In this document: positions 8,891 through 18,218 of the stretch, one piece after another
Position numbering within the stretch: the first letter of the stretch is position 1
Layout of the letters: every line of letters starts with the position of its first letter
NCBI GenBank assembly: GCA_015059425.1
Contig: SVAM01000002.1
Location: forward strand, 1-64,000
DNA: 64,000 nucleotides
Direction: 5' to 3'
Source: Bacillota bacterium
GTDB lineage: Bacteria > Bacillota_I > Bacilli_A > RF39 > UBA660
Notes under the pieces: model-generated
Database searches by the model: none
Seen by the model: the letters and a program-made list of their open reading frames with translations, nothing else
What the model was told of the DNA's origin: nothing
Made by a program: the position numbers and the translations under genes

Positions 8891-9551
8891 ACTATCAGTG
8901 GAAGAGGATATAAAAAGTATTACTAGTGGAGAATATGAATTAGAATTTTATAAGAATATAGAATTAAATATTGATGGTAATGTTAAAATAAGCAGCTTAA
9001 ATAATCATGATTTAAAAATTAATTTAAATAGAGATTCTATAGTTAAATTAGAAAGTATTTATTTGCTAGATAAAAATATAAATATTGATGTAAATATATA
9101 TGATAATGTGGTTTTAGATTATAATGTATTAATAATTAATAATGGTAAAAATAAATTTAATGTAAATTTAAATATGTTAGGTAATAATAGTGATGTTAAG
9201 ATAAAATTGAGAACTATTAATAAGAATGATGAAAGCAATATCGATATAAATTGTAACGGTTTGATTGAATGCAATACAAAAGATAATAAGTTATTGGAAG
9301 ATTTAAAAGGTTTAATTATAAATGAAGGAGTTATAAAAATAAGTCCTAATATAAAAGTTTTAACAAATGAAGTAGAAGCTAATCATTTAGTTACTATTGG
9401 TTCGTTCGATAAAGCTGAAATGTTTTATTTGAAAACTAAAGGCTTAAGTAATAAAGGTGCAAAGAAATTACTAATTGAATCTTTTGTAACAAGTATTATA
9501 GATGATATAAATAGAGAAAAAATAAAAATGGAGGTGAAAAATATTGAATAG
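8883..9551 (+). CDS. Reduced SufB/SufD-family scaffold (222 aa)
   Basis: C-terminal ANHLVTIGSFDKAEMFYLKTKGLSNKGAKKLLIESFV is the SufB/SufD signature. Located between sufC and sufS. Confidence 0.75.
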   Translation: MNKLSVEEDIKSITSGEYELEFYKNIELNIDGNVKISSLNNHDLKINLNRDSIVKLESIYLLDKNINIDVNIYDNVVLDYNVLIINNGKNKFNVNLNMLGNNSDVKIKLRTINKNDESNIDINCNGLIECNTKDNKLLEDLKGLIINEGVIKISPNIKVLTNEVEANHLVTIGSFDKAEMFYLKTKGLSNKGAKKLLIESFVTSIIDDINREKIKMEVKNIE

Positions 9552-10740
9552 AGAAGATTTTCCTCTTTTAAAAAATGATATAATATATTTTGATAATAGT
9601 GCTACTAGTTTAAAACCAAAATGTGTTATTGATAAAATGAATGATTATTATAGTAATTATTCTGCAAATGCTCACCGTGGTGATTATGATTTGTCATTTA
9701 AAGTAGATCAAGAATATGAAAATACAAGGGAAATTGTGAAAAATTATATTAATGCAGAATATTTAGAAGAAATAATATTTACAAGTGGTACAACTGAAAG
9801 TTTAAATATGATTGCATCAGGTTTTTTTGGAAATTTATTAGAAGCTGGTGATGAAATACTAATAACAACTAGTGAACATGCATCTAATATCCTTCCTTGG
9901 TTTAGATTAGCTAATAAATTAGGTGTAAAAGTAAATTATATACCTTTAGATGATAATTATTATGTAACTCTTGATAATATAAAAAAAATGGTAAAAGCAA
10001 ATACTAAATTAATAAGTTTAGCTGGTATAACTAATGTTATAGGAGATTTAAGACCAATTAAAGAAATAACAAAATTTGCGCATCAAAATAATATATTTGT
10101 GGTTGTAGATGCTGCTCAAATGATACCTCATGAGAAAGTTGATGTTAAAGATTTAGATGTTGATTTTTTAGCATTTTCTGGCCATAAAATATGTGGACCT
10201 ACAGGTATAGGAGTATTGTATGGAAAACTTGAATTATTAGAACATTTAGAACCTATTAATTTGGGAGGCGGAATGAATGAATCTTTCGATTCTCCAGAAC
10301 AAACATATTTAAAACCATTGCCTACTAGATTAGAAGCTGGTACTCAAAATATTGCAGGAGTAATAGGTTTAGGTGAAGCAATAAAATATATTGATAAAAT
10401 TGGTATAGAAAAAATTAAACAATATGAACATGAATTAAGAAAATATTTAATTGATAAGTTATTAAAGATAAAACATATAGATATTATTAATTTAGAAAGT
10501 GATAGTGGCATAGTAGCTTTTAATGTAAATAATATTTTTAGTCAAGATGTAGCTTATTATTTAAATAAATATAATATTTGTGTTAGAGCTGGGAATCATT
10601 GTGCTAAAATTTTAAAATCTAGTGTTGGAGTTACAAATACAGTAAGAGTTAGTTTATATTTTTATAATACCTATGAAGAAATAGATAATTTAATTGAGTT
10701 ATTAAGTGATTATGATAAAATACTAAGAGAGATGATTTAA
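9544..10740 (+). CDS. sufS: Cysteine desulfurase SufS (TTG start)
   Basis: DFPLLKNDIIYFDNSATSLKP, FSGHKICGPTGIGVLYGK, RAGNHCA. Confidence 0.92.
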   Translation: MNREDFPLLKNDIIYFDNSATSLKPKCVIDKMNDYYSNYSANAHRGDYDLSFKVDQEYENTREIVKNYINAEYLEEIIFTSGTTESLNMIASGFFGNLLEAGDEILITTSEHASNILPWFRLANKLGVKVNYIPLDDNYYVTLDNIKKMVKANTKLISLAGITNVIGDLRPIKEITKFAHQNNIFVVVDAAQMIPHEKVDVKDLDVDFLAFSGHKICGPTGIGVLYGKLELLEHLEPINLGGGMNESFDSPEQTYLKPLPTRLEAGTQNIAGVIGLGEAIKYIDKIGIEKIKQYEHELRKYLIDKLLKIKHIDIINLESDSGIVAFNVNNIFSQDVAYYLNKYNICVRAGNHCAKILKSSVGVTNTVRVSLYFYNTYEEIDNLIELLSDYDKILREMI

Positions 10741-11166
10741 ATGGATGAAGAATTAAAAAAAGAAATAATAATGGAAAATTATATGCATCCTACTAATAAA
10801 AAAAGAATAGATAATAAGGGTTATATCAAAGTGAATACTGCAAATGCATCTTGTATCGATAATATTGATATTTATATAAAAATCAATAATAATATTATCG
10901 AAGATGTAGCATTTGATGGAGAAGCATGTGCTATTTCTATTTCTTCTACATCTATTATGATAAATAATCTTATTGGGAAAACACTTAGCGAAGCTCAAAA
11001 TTATATTAAAAATTTTTATAATATGTGTGATGGTAAAGAATATGATGAAAATATTTTAGGTGAAGGGGTAGTATATTCAAATATATATAAGCAGGGAAAT
11101 AGAAAAAGTTGTGCCACACTTCCATATAAAGGATTAGAAAAAGTTATTTTAGAAAATCTAAAGTAA
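10741..11166 (+). CDS. sufU: SufU-like Fe-S assembly / sulfur-relay protein
   Basis: NHP-like N-terminus, NASCIDNI, GEACAISISSTSIM, KSCATLPYKGLE cysteine motifs. Confidence 0.88.
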   Translation: MDEELKKEIIMENYMHPTNKKRIDNKGYIKVNTANASCIDNIDIYIKINNNIIEDVAFDGEACAISISSTSIMINNLIGKTLSEAQNYIKNFYNMCDGKEYDENILGEGVVYSNIYKQGNRKSCATLPYKGLEKVILENLK

Positions 11167-11284
11167 CTTTTTTAAATTTTAAAATGTAAATTAATATAAT
11201 TTAGTTATTATTTAGTTGCTATTTTTAATCTATTATTTTATAATTATATTAGAATAAAAAATTATATGATAAAGGAAGATTTAA

Positions 11285-12889
11285 ATGAAGAGAAATGGTA
11301 AATTATTATTAATCATATTATTATTAGTATTAGTAGTTACAATAGGTATATCTTATGCTTATTTTATAATAGGAGTTAATTTTAATGTAGATACTGATGA
11401 AAATTATGGTAAAGCACCTGGACTTTTAAAAGTTGATTATAATGCAGGTACAAGTGCGTTAACTGCAAACGGTATAATGCCTGGAGATAGCATTAGTAAA
11501 GATTTTAGTGTAACAGTAACTCCTACAGATAGAGTAACTGTTACTTATGTCATAAAAATTGATATAGATACTAATACGTTTAAAAAATGTGATGATACTA
11601 CATGGCTAGATTTTGAAAATGAATGTATAAAGAATGCAAATGAATTAGTATATACATTAAAAGATGATAAAGGTATCATTATAGCTAATGGATATTTAGA
11701 AGGTAAAACTGGTGATATAATAATCGAAAAAAAAGAAAAAAAAGTTACTGCAAAAACTACATATAATTATAATCTAACTTTAGAATTTAAAGATACTGAT
11801 GCTGATCAAAATCACAATGTTAATGCAACATTTATCGGAAATTTAATAGTTGAATTTGCAGACAAAAATATAAAATTTGATAATAATTTATATGGTAATA
11901 AATATATATTAGCTAATACTACATTACAAACAGATGATCCGGATTTTTCAAAAACAAGCTGCACAAAAGGAACAAATATTGGTGGAGATTGTGGTGAAGA
12001 AACAGTAGGTTTATATAAATGCATAATTAAAGAAGATGGCAAATGTGCCAAACAAGATGAATTAAGTAGTTTGGATACTACAAGTTTAAATACAACATAT
12101 TATTATCGTGGTGATGTAGATGATAATTACGTAGAATTTGCAGGCTTCTATTGGAGAATAATCAGAATAAATGAAAATGGTTCACTAAGAATGATATATC
12201 AAGGAAGAGCAAAAGATGATGGCAAAAAATTAGAAATACAAAAAACAGGTAGTGAAACTCGACTGGCTGTATCTAGTGCATTTAATACAGATTACAACCG
12301 AGCCGAATATGTAGGATTTAAATATGAATTGGAAAATGCACATGGAACAGATAAGAAATCTACTATATTAAGTGCATTAGAAACATGGTATACAAAAGAA
12401 GATAATGAACTACAAAATTATGAAGAATACTTAGATACAGAATCAGGGTTCTGTGGAGATAGAAGTCTAGCAATTGGTCCAGGTATTGGAACAGCAACAA
12501 CACAATATAGAGCACTACGAAGAATGATGAGCGGTGCACCATCATTTAAGTGTTCAGATAATGAAAGTGATTTATACAAAACAAAGATAGGGTTAATAAC
12601 AGCGGATGAAATTGTATATGCTGGAGGTATATATTGGGGTAGTAATTTAGATGGGGCTAGTAATTTTAGTTATTACTTATATACAGAAGTTTCGTGTTGG
12701 ACGCTTACGCCGAGCCACTTCAATGAGACGAGTGCGCTTGCGCTTGCGTTTGCTATGTTCCCTGAAGGTATTTTGTACTATGATTACATAAATCGCTCGT
12801 ATGGTATCCGTCCAGTTATAAATTTGTCAGCTGAAAATCTGTCAATTTCTGGAAGTGGTACTATAAATAATCCATATGTCATTTCATAA
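11285..12889 (+). CDS. Signal-anchored surface protein with hypervariable C-terminal patch (candidate DGR-type target)
   Basis: N-terminal MKRNGKLLLIILLLVLVVTIGISYAYF. Core FAGFYWRIIRINENGSLRMIYQGRAKDD...NTDYNRAEYVGFKYELENAHGT shared with the 21112 gene. C-term CWTLTPSHFNETSALALAFAMFPEGILYYDYINRSYGIRPVINLSAENL. Confidence 0.85.
   Translation: MKRNGKLLLIILLLVLVVTIGISYAYFIIGVNFNVDTDENYGKAPGLLKVDYNAGTSALTANGIMPGDSISKDFSVTVTPTDRVTVTYVIKIDIDTNTFKKCDDTTWLDFENECIKNANELVYTLKDDKGIIIANGYLEGKTGDIIIEKKEKKVTAKTTYNYNLTLEFKDTDADQNHNVNATFIGNLIVEFADKNIKFDNNLYGNKYILANTTLQTDDPDFSKTSCTKGTNIGGDCGEETVGLYKCIIKEDGKCAKQDELSSLDTTSLNTTYYYRGDVDDNYVEFAGFYWRIIRINENGSLRMIYQGRAKDDGKKLEIQKTGSETRLAVSSAFNTDYNRAEYVGFKYELENAHGTDKKSTILSALETWYTKEDNELQNYEEYLDTESGFCGDRSLAIGPGIGTATTQYRALRRMMSGAPSFKCSDNESDLYKTKIGLITADEIVYAGGIYWGSNLDGASNFSYYLYTEVSCWTLTPSHFNETSALALAFAMFPEGILYYDYINRSYGIRPVINLSAENLSISGSGTINNPYVIS
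12686..12811 (+). other. Candidate hypervariable region (VR-A) in surface-protein gene
   Basis: 42 codons. Aligns with 22267-22386: 28 of 40 aligned codons differ, 26 non-synonymously, between near-identical flanks. Contains a cttgcg tandem duplication relative to VR-B. Confidence 0.55.
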
Positions 12890-13094
12890 ATGACATATGG
12901 AAAGACAATGAATATATGAAAGAAAGTTGTTGCAAAATGACTCCACATTTTGTAACTGCATAGCATATTTTACTCAGAAACATATAAAAAGATGTTTTTT
13001 TTGCCTGCCAAACTTGTTTGTCGGCTAGGGGTAAAAATTTAATGTCTTAGTTATGAGAACAGTATTATCTTAACGAGATTTAAAAATAATATTT
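12872..13094 (+). repeat. Conserved 3' block copy A (hairpins 12872-12900 and 12929-12956; 50-mer 13045-13094)
   Basis: Same order of elements at 22447-22674. CCATATGTCATTT-cat-AAATGACATATGG is a perfect 13-bp stem. The 50-mer TCTTAGTTATGAGA(A/G)CAGTATTATCTTAACGAGATTTAAAAATAATATTT has one mismatch between copies. Confidence 0.8.
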
Positions 13095-13136
13095 GAATAA
13101 AAACTTGTATAAATTCTTGCTTTATGGTATATTATA

Positions 13137-13341
13137 AAAGTAAAGCGAAAAAGAAGCTAAGTAATATATTGTTTTATATAGAGAGTTCATGGTTGGTGGG
13201 AATGAATTAAAAGAATATATGAAATCTACTTCTTTAGTGGAGCTAATACCTCCCGTGTAAGTTGCGTTAAAACTAATAAAGTAATATAAAGGATGGTACC
13301 GCAGAATTTGCTCCTTGCAAAGGCTGTGGTTTTTATTTTTA
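13137..13341 (+). ncRNA. T-box leader upstream of serS
   Basis: AAAGGATGGTACCGCAG T-box/antiterminator sequence. ACCGCAG...CTGTGGT terminator stem followed by TTTTTATTTTT. Immediately upstream of serS. Confidence 0.85.
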
Positions 13342-13357
13342 GAAAGAAGGATTATAA

Positions 13358-14644
13358 ATGATTGACATTAAATTAATAAGAGAAAACAGGGAATTTGTAA
13401 AAGAAAATATTAGAAAGAAATTTCAAGATGAAAAATTACCTATAGTAGACGAAGTATATGAACTTGATATTAAGTTTAGAGAGGCTAAGTCTAAGGCAGA
13501 TACTCTACGTAGCGATAAGAATAAAAAAAGTGGAGAAATAGGTCTTTTAATGCGTGATAAGAAGATTGAGGAAGCGGATGCAATAAAGGCTTTAATAGCC
13601 AAAATGAATGATGAAATCATTGAACTTGAAAAATTAGAAGAAACATTAAGTGAAGATATAAAAAATAAAATGATGGTTATACCTCAAATTATCGATGATA
13701 GTGTTCCGATTGGTAAAGATGACAATGAAAATGTTGAGTTGCAAAAATACGGAGAACCGGTAGTGCCTAACTATAAAATTCCTTATCATGCTGAAATATG
13801 CGATAAATTTAGCGGGTTAGACAAAGAAAGTGCTGGTAGAACTAGTGGTAATGGTTTTTATTATTTAATTGGTGATATAGCAAGACTTCATAGTGCTATG
13901 TTATCATATGCTAGAGATTTTATGATAGATAAAGGGTTTACATATGCAGTACCACCATTTATGATTAGAAGCGATGTGGTTACAGGAGTTATGTCGTTCG
14001 CAGAGATGGATGCAATGATGTATAAAATAGAAGGTGAAGATTTATTCTTGATTGGTACTAGTGAACATTCTATGATTGGTAAATTTAAAGATCAATTAGT
14101 TAAAGAAGAATCACTTCCTATTGCAATGACTTCATATTCACCATGTTTTAGAAAAGAAGTTGGAGCTCATGGTTTAGAGGAGAGAGGAATTTACCGTGTA
14201 CACCAATTTGAGAAACAAGAAATGGTTGTGTTATGTAAGCCTGAAGAAGCAATGAATTGGTATAATAAAATGTGGAGTTACACTGTAGAATTCTTTAGAA
14301 GTTTAGATATTCCTGTAAGAACTTTAGAGTGTTGTAGTGGAGATTTAGCAGATTTAAAAGTTAAGTCATGTGATGTTGAAGCATGGAGCCCTAGACAACA
14401 AAAATATTTTGAGGTTGGTTCATGTTCTACTTTAGGAGAGGCTCAAGCAAGAAGACTTGGAATACGAGCTAAAGGCGAAAAAGGAAATTACTACGTTGCG
14501 ACTTTAAATAATACAGTATTAGCTACTCCTAGAGGGTTAATCGCATTCTTAGAAAATAATTATAACGAAGATGGAAGTGTAAATATTCCCGAAGCATTAA
14601 GACCTTATATGGGTGGTAAAGAAAAGTTAATACCAAAAAATTAA
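13358..14644 (+). CDS. serS: Seryl-tRNA synthetase
   Basis: MIDIKLIRENREFVKENIRKK..., LIGTSEHSMIGKF, REVGAHGLEERGIYRVHQFEKQEMV. Confidence 0.95.
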   Translation: MIDIKLIRENREFVKENIRKKFQDEKLPIVDEVYELDIKFREAKSKADTLRSDKNKKSGEIGLLMRDKKIEEADAIKALIAKMNDEIIELEKLEETLSEDIKNKMMVIPQIIDDSVPIGKDDNENVELQKYGEPVVPNYKIPYHAEICDKFSGLDKESAGRTSGNGFYYLIGDIARLHSAMLSYARDFMIDKGFTYAVPPFMIRSDVVTGVMSFAEMDAMMYKIEGEDLFLIGTSEHSMIGKFKDQLVKEESLPIAMTSYSPCFRKEVGAHGLEERGIYRVHQFEKQEMVVLCKPEEAMNWYNKMWSYTVEFFRSLDIPVRTLECCSGDLADLKVKSCDVEAWSPRQQKYFEVGSCSTLGEAQARRLGIRAKGEKGNYYVATLNNTVLATPRGLIAFLENNYNEDGSVNIPEALRPYMGGKEKLIPKN

Positions 14645-14645
14645 T

Positions 14646-14675
14646 TTGAATGATGAAAATCATTCTTTTCTTTTT
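14646..14675 (+). terminator. Intrinsic terminator after serS
   Basis: GAATGAT-gaaa-ATCATTC + TTTTCTTTTT. Confidence 0.7.
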
Positions 14676-14725
14676 AGACTTTATAAATAGTAATTTATAA
14701 GTTATAATTTATTTAGGTGGCTTAT

Positions 14726-15355
14726 ATGGAAGTAACAATAGATGGCAAAGAACGCAATGTAATAATAAATAAGAAAAAAATTAAAAATATATATTTTAGA
14801 TTTGATGAAGAATTAAATTTAGTAATAAATGCTAATAAGTATATAACTGAAAAAGAAATAATAAATTTAATAAATAAAAACAAAGAATCTTTAGAAAAAA
14901 TGCTAAAAAAAATAGAAAGAAAACAAGAGAAAAATAATGAGTTTTGGTATTTAGGTAATAAATATGATATAATTTATAATGATTTAGTTAGAAATATAGA
15001 TTTTCAAAATGGTACTATTATTTGTAAAGATAAAAATACATTAGATAAGTTTATAAAAAAACAAACTAAAGAAATATTTGAGATTGAAGTAAATAATTTA
15101 AGAAAAATTATAAAACCTCCTAATTTTGCTTTAAAAATAAGAAAAATGAAGTCTAGATGGGGAGTATGTAATTATAAATTAAAAACTATTACTTTAAATT
15201 CTGAATTAATAAGATATAATATAGAGAATTTGAGATATGTAATAGTCCATGAAATGTGTCATTTTTATCATCATGATCATAGTAAAAAGTTTTGGAATAT
15301 GGTAAGTATATATTATCCTAATTATAAGCAAGCTAGAAAGGAATTAAGAAGTTAA
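14726..15355 (+). CDS. YgjP/SprT-like zinc metallopeptidase-fold protein
   Basis: RKMKSRWGVCNYKLKTITLNSELIRY...VIVHEMCHFYHHDHSKKFWNMV (HExxH). Confidence 0.8.
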   Translation: MEVTIDGKERNVIINKKKIKNIYFRFDEELNLVINANKYITEKEIINLINKNKESLEKMLKKIERKQEKNNEFWYLGNKYDIIYNDLVRNIDFQNGTIICKDKNTLDKFIKKQTKEIFEIEVNNLRKIIKPPNFALKIRKMKSRWGVCNYKLKTITLNSELIRYNIENLRYVIVHEMCHFYHHDHSKKFWNMVSIYYPNYKQARKELRS

Positions 15356-16089
15356 TGAAAATAGAATCAATTAATAATGATAAAGTAAAAACTTGGTCTA
15401 AATTAAAAGAAAAAAAGTATCGCGATTTAAATAATATGTTTATTATAGAAGGAGACCATTTATTAAATGAAGCGTTAAAAAAAGGAGTAGTTTTAGAAAT
15501 AATTTCTACAGATAAAACTTGGGAATCTTCTAATCTTCCTTTCTACGAAGTTACAGATGCGATTATGAAAAAATTATCTAGTCAAATAACACCTTCTAAA
15601 GTTATTGGGATATGTAAAAAACTAGAAACTAAAGAAATTAGTGGAAATGTATGTATTTTGGATAATATTCAAGATCCTGGTAACTTAGGAACTATAATAA
15701 GAAGTGCGATTGCATTTAATATAAACACTATATTAATGAGTAATGATACAGTTGATTTATATAACGAAAAAGTAATTAGAGCTAGTGAAGGTATGATATT
15801 TAATTTAAATTATCAAAAAGGTAGTTTGAATGAAATGATTACCGAGTTAAAAAATAAAAATTATAAAATATATGGTACTGATGTAAATAAAGGAAAATCT
15901 TTAAAAGAAGTCGTTTTTGATAGTAAGTCCGCTATAATTATTGGTAATGAAGGTAAAGGAATGAATGAACAGTTACAACCATTATGTGATAATTTAATAC
16001 GTATCCCTATAAGTAGTAATTGTGAAAGTTTAAATGCCGGGGTTGCAGCTTCAATAATATTTTATGAGATGGAAAGAATAAATATATAA
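15355..16089 (+). CDS. TrmH/SpoU-family RNA 2'-O-methyltransferase
   Basis: LDNIQDPGNLGTIIRSAIAF, IIIGNEGKGM, IPISSNCESLNAGVAASIIFYE. Confidence 0.9.
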   Translation: MKIESINNDKVKTWSKLKEKKYRDLNNMFIIEGDHLLNEALKKGVVLEIISTDKTWESSNLPFYEVTDAIMKKLSSQITPSKVIGICKKLETKEISGNVCILDNIQDPGNLGTIIRSAIAFNINTILMSNDTVDLYNEKVIRASEGMIFNLNYQKGSLNEMITELKNKNYKIYGTDVNKGKSLKEVVFDSKSAIIIGNEGKGMNEQLQPLCDNLIRIPISSNCESLNAGVAASIIFYEMERINI

Positions 16090-16091
16090 CA

Positions 16092-16418
16092 ATGGAAAAT
16101 CAAATAATTAATGAATTTGAAGCTTGTAATTATGTTAAATGTGCATTACAAAATATTGGTTTGTGGGATAATATAACTTATAAAAAGAACGAAGAATCAA
16201 ATGTGTGGGTTTTTAGTGGTTATATTGAATATAAGAATAAACCACACAAAATAATAAAAGTGGTTGGAACATCATTATTTATCAAACTATTAAAAATTGG
16301 GTTTGAAGTTAAAAAGGGTATACCAGTTAATTATGTTGATTTAATTAATAGAGAGACACTGAAATTTAAGATTAAATATAGTTTAATTGATCCTTATTGT
16401 CGTAAAAGAAAGAGATAG
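16092..16418 (+). CDS. Hypothetical protein
   Basis: 108-aa ORF in a tight operon between a SpoU methyltransferase and rimM. Confidence 0.55.
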   Translation: MENQIINEFEACNYVKCALQNIGLWDNITYKKNEESNVWVFSGYIEYKNKPHKIIKVVGTSLFIKLLKIGFEVKKGIPVNYVDLINRETLKFKIKYSLIDPYCRKRKR

Positions 16419-16426
16419 TGATTTTA

Positions 16427-16918
16427 ATGGAATATGTATATATTGGTAAAATAGTTAATACTCATGGAATAAAAGGTGAAATAAGAATATTAAGTAATTT
16501 TGATAAAAAAGAAATAGTATTTATGCCTGGATTCAAAATATACATAGGAAATACTAAAGAAGAAAATATAATAATTAGTTATCGTAAACATAAGAATTTT
16601 GATATGGTTAAATTAAAAGGAATTGACGATATAAATGAAGTTCTTAAATATAAAGGATTTAAAGTATATGTGAATAGAGATGATTTAAATTTAAATAATA
16701 ATGAATATGTTTTAGATGATTTACTTAGTTTGAATATAATAAGTAATAATAAAAATTATGGAATAGTAGAGAATATATTTGATAATAATGGTAATGTTTT
16801 ATTAGCAATAAAATTTGAAAAAAATTATTATATACCTTATAATAGTGATTATATAAAAGAAGTTGATTTACAAAATAAAATTATTTATGTGAATAATGTA
16901 GAGGAATTGATATTATGA
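16427..16918 (+). CDS. rimM: Ribosome maturation factor RimM
   Basis: YVYIGKIVNTHGIKGEIRILSNFD; adjacent to trmD. Confidence 0.85.
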   Translation: MEYVYIGKIVNTHGIKGEIRILSNFDKKEIVFMPGFKIYIGNTKEENIIISYRKHKNFDMVKLKGIDDINEVLKYKGFKVYVNRDDLNLNNNEYVLDDLLSLNIISNNKNYGIVENIFDNNGNVLLAIKFEKNYYIPYNSDYIKEVDLQNKIIYVNNVEELIL

Positions 16919-17580
16919 GATTTGATATTTTAACTCTTTTTCCAAACATAATAGAATCTTATATAAATGAAAGCATAATAAAAAGAGCAATTAACAATAA
17001 ATTAATTGAAGTCAATATAGTTAATATAAGAAATTATACATTGCTTAAAAATGGACAAGTTGATGATACTCCATATGGTGGTGGAGCAGGTATGGTATTA
17101 ATGTGTGAACCAGTAGTAAGAGCGATTGAATCTGTAAAAAAAGAAGATACAAAAGTATATTTATTATCACCACAAGGTAAAGTTTTTAATGATAAAATTG
17201 CAGAAGAATTAATTAATGAATGTAAACATATTGTTTTAGTATGTGGACATTATGAAGGTTTTGACGAAAGAATTAAAAACTTTGTTGATGGTGAGATTAG
17301 TATAGGTGATTTTGTTTTAACAGGTGGTGAACTTCCTGCTTTAGTAATATTAGATACAGTATCAAGGTTTATTCCTGGAGTTATAGCAAATGATTCTTTT
17401 AATAATGATTCGTTTAAAAACAATTTATTAGATTATCCAGTTTATACTAAGCCTCGGGAATTTAGGGGGTTAAGTGTTCCTGAAGTGTTATTAAGTGGAA
17501 ATCATAAAAAAATTAAGGAATATAGAGAAAGTGAACAAATAAGAGTCACAAAAGAAAAAAGACCAGATTTATTAAAGTAG
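16915..17580 (+). CDS. trmD: tRNA (guanine-N1)-methyltransferase
   Basis: MRFDILTLFPNIIESYINESIIKRA, DDTPYGGGAGMVL, GHYEGFDERI, ISIGDFVLTGGELPA. Confidence 0.95.
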   Translation: MRFDILTLFPNIIESYINESIIKRAINNKLIEVNIVNIRNYTLLKNGQVDDTPYGGGAGMVLMCEPVVRAIESVKKEDTKVYLLSPQGKVFNDKIAEELINECKHIVLVCGHYEGFDERIKNFVDGEISIGDFVLTGGELPALVILDTVSRFIPGVIANDSFNNDSFKNNLLDYPVYTKPREFRGLSVPEVLLSGNHKKIKEYRESEQIRVTKEKRPDLLK

Positions 17581-18042
17581 GTGGTAGTGGTGAAAAGTTT
17601 TATAATAAAAGAATTAGATGAAGATTTAAAAATTGAAGATTTTGAATTAAAAAGTTCTGGATTTAAATATAAAATTAAGAATAATAATGATTTAGGAGTT
17701 AAAGAAATTACTATAGTAAGCCCTGATATAGTAAGTGATTTAGTATCTCATAATTTTGATAAGAAATATAAAAAAATCTTAGAATTTTATTTTAATTCTT
17801 TACAAGATGAAGATACTACCGAAGGTAATTTATTATTAGCATTAGATGAAATAACAAGACTTAGAAATACTTTAATAAAAAAATATAATATTTATGTAAA
17901 AAGAAAAGTGTTAGAAAAATTATTAAAAAAACTTAAAATATTAGAAAACGAAATTCGTTCAAAAATAATTGATTTTAAACTCATAAAAGAAACGCTATTG
18001 GGTTATAATAATAACATTGAAGAGAAAAGTAAGGGTAGATAA
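17581..18042 (+). CDS. Hypothetical protein
   Basis: 153-aa ORF directly after trmD; no family recognised. Confidence 0.55.
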   Translation: MVVVKSFIIKELDEDLKIEDFELKSSGFKYKIKNNNDLGVKEITIVSPDIVSDLVSHNFDKKYKKILEFYFNSLQDEDTTEGNLLLALDEITRLRNTLIKKYNIYVKRKVLEKLLKKLKILENEIRSKIIDFKLIKETLLGYNNNIEEKSKGR

Positions 18043-18051
18043 AATTTTCTC

Positions 18052-18080
18052 TTGAAAAATTATAAAAAATAAGTTATAAT
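18052..18080 (+). promoter_or_regulatory. SigA-type promoter for tRNA-Arg (TTGAAA-17-TATAAT)
   Basis: TTGAAA 18052-18057; TATAAT 18075-18080. Confidence 0.7.
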
Positions 18081-18100
18081 GAGTAACAGCTGGTAGTTAT

Positions 18101-18177
18101 GACTCCGTAGCTCAGCTGGATAGAGCAATCGCCTTCTAAGCGATCGGTCAAGTGTTCGAATCACTTCGGAGTCACCA
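18101..18177 (+). tRNA. tRNA-Arg (TCT), CCA encoded
   Basis: GACTCCG...CGGAGTC acceptor stem; anticodon loop CTTCTAA in ATCGC/GCGAT stem; GTTCGAATC T-loop. Confidence 0.95.
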
Positions 18178-18186
18178 TTAAGATAA

Positions 18187-18212
18187 ATACTCGGTTTAAT
18201 CCGAGTTTTTAT
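18187..18212 (+). terminator. Intrinsic terminator after tRNA-Arg
   Basis: ACTCGG-tttaat-CCGAGT + T tract. Confidence 0.75.
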
Positions 18213-18218
18213 TTTGTA

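Noticed and set aside
10753-10998. 81-aa antisense ORF in sufU and similar minus-strand ORFs across smc, rel, aspS, gatA
   Set aside because: All lie opposite well-supported CDSs, have Ile/Phe/Ser-rich translations typical of complement strands, and lack promoters or RBS.
12872-12900. Hairpin after VR-A as an intrinsic terminator
   Set aside because: Stem is strong, but it is followed by GGAAAGACAATG with no T tract, so ordinary Rho-independent termination is not supported.
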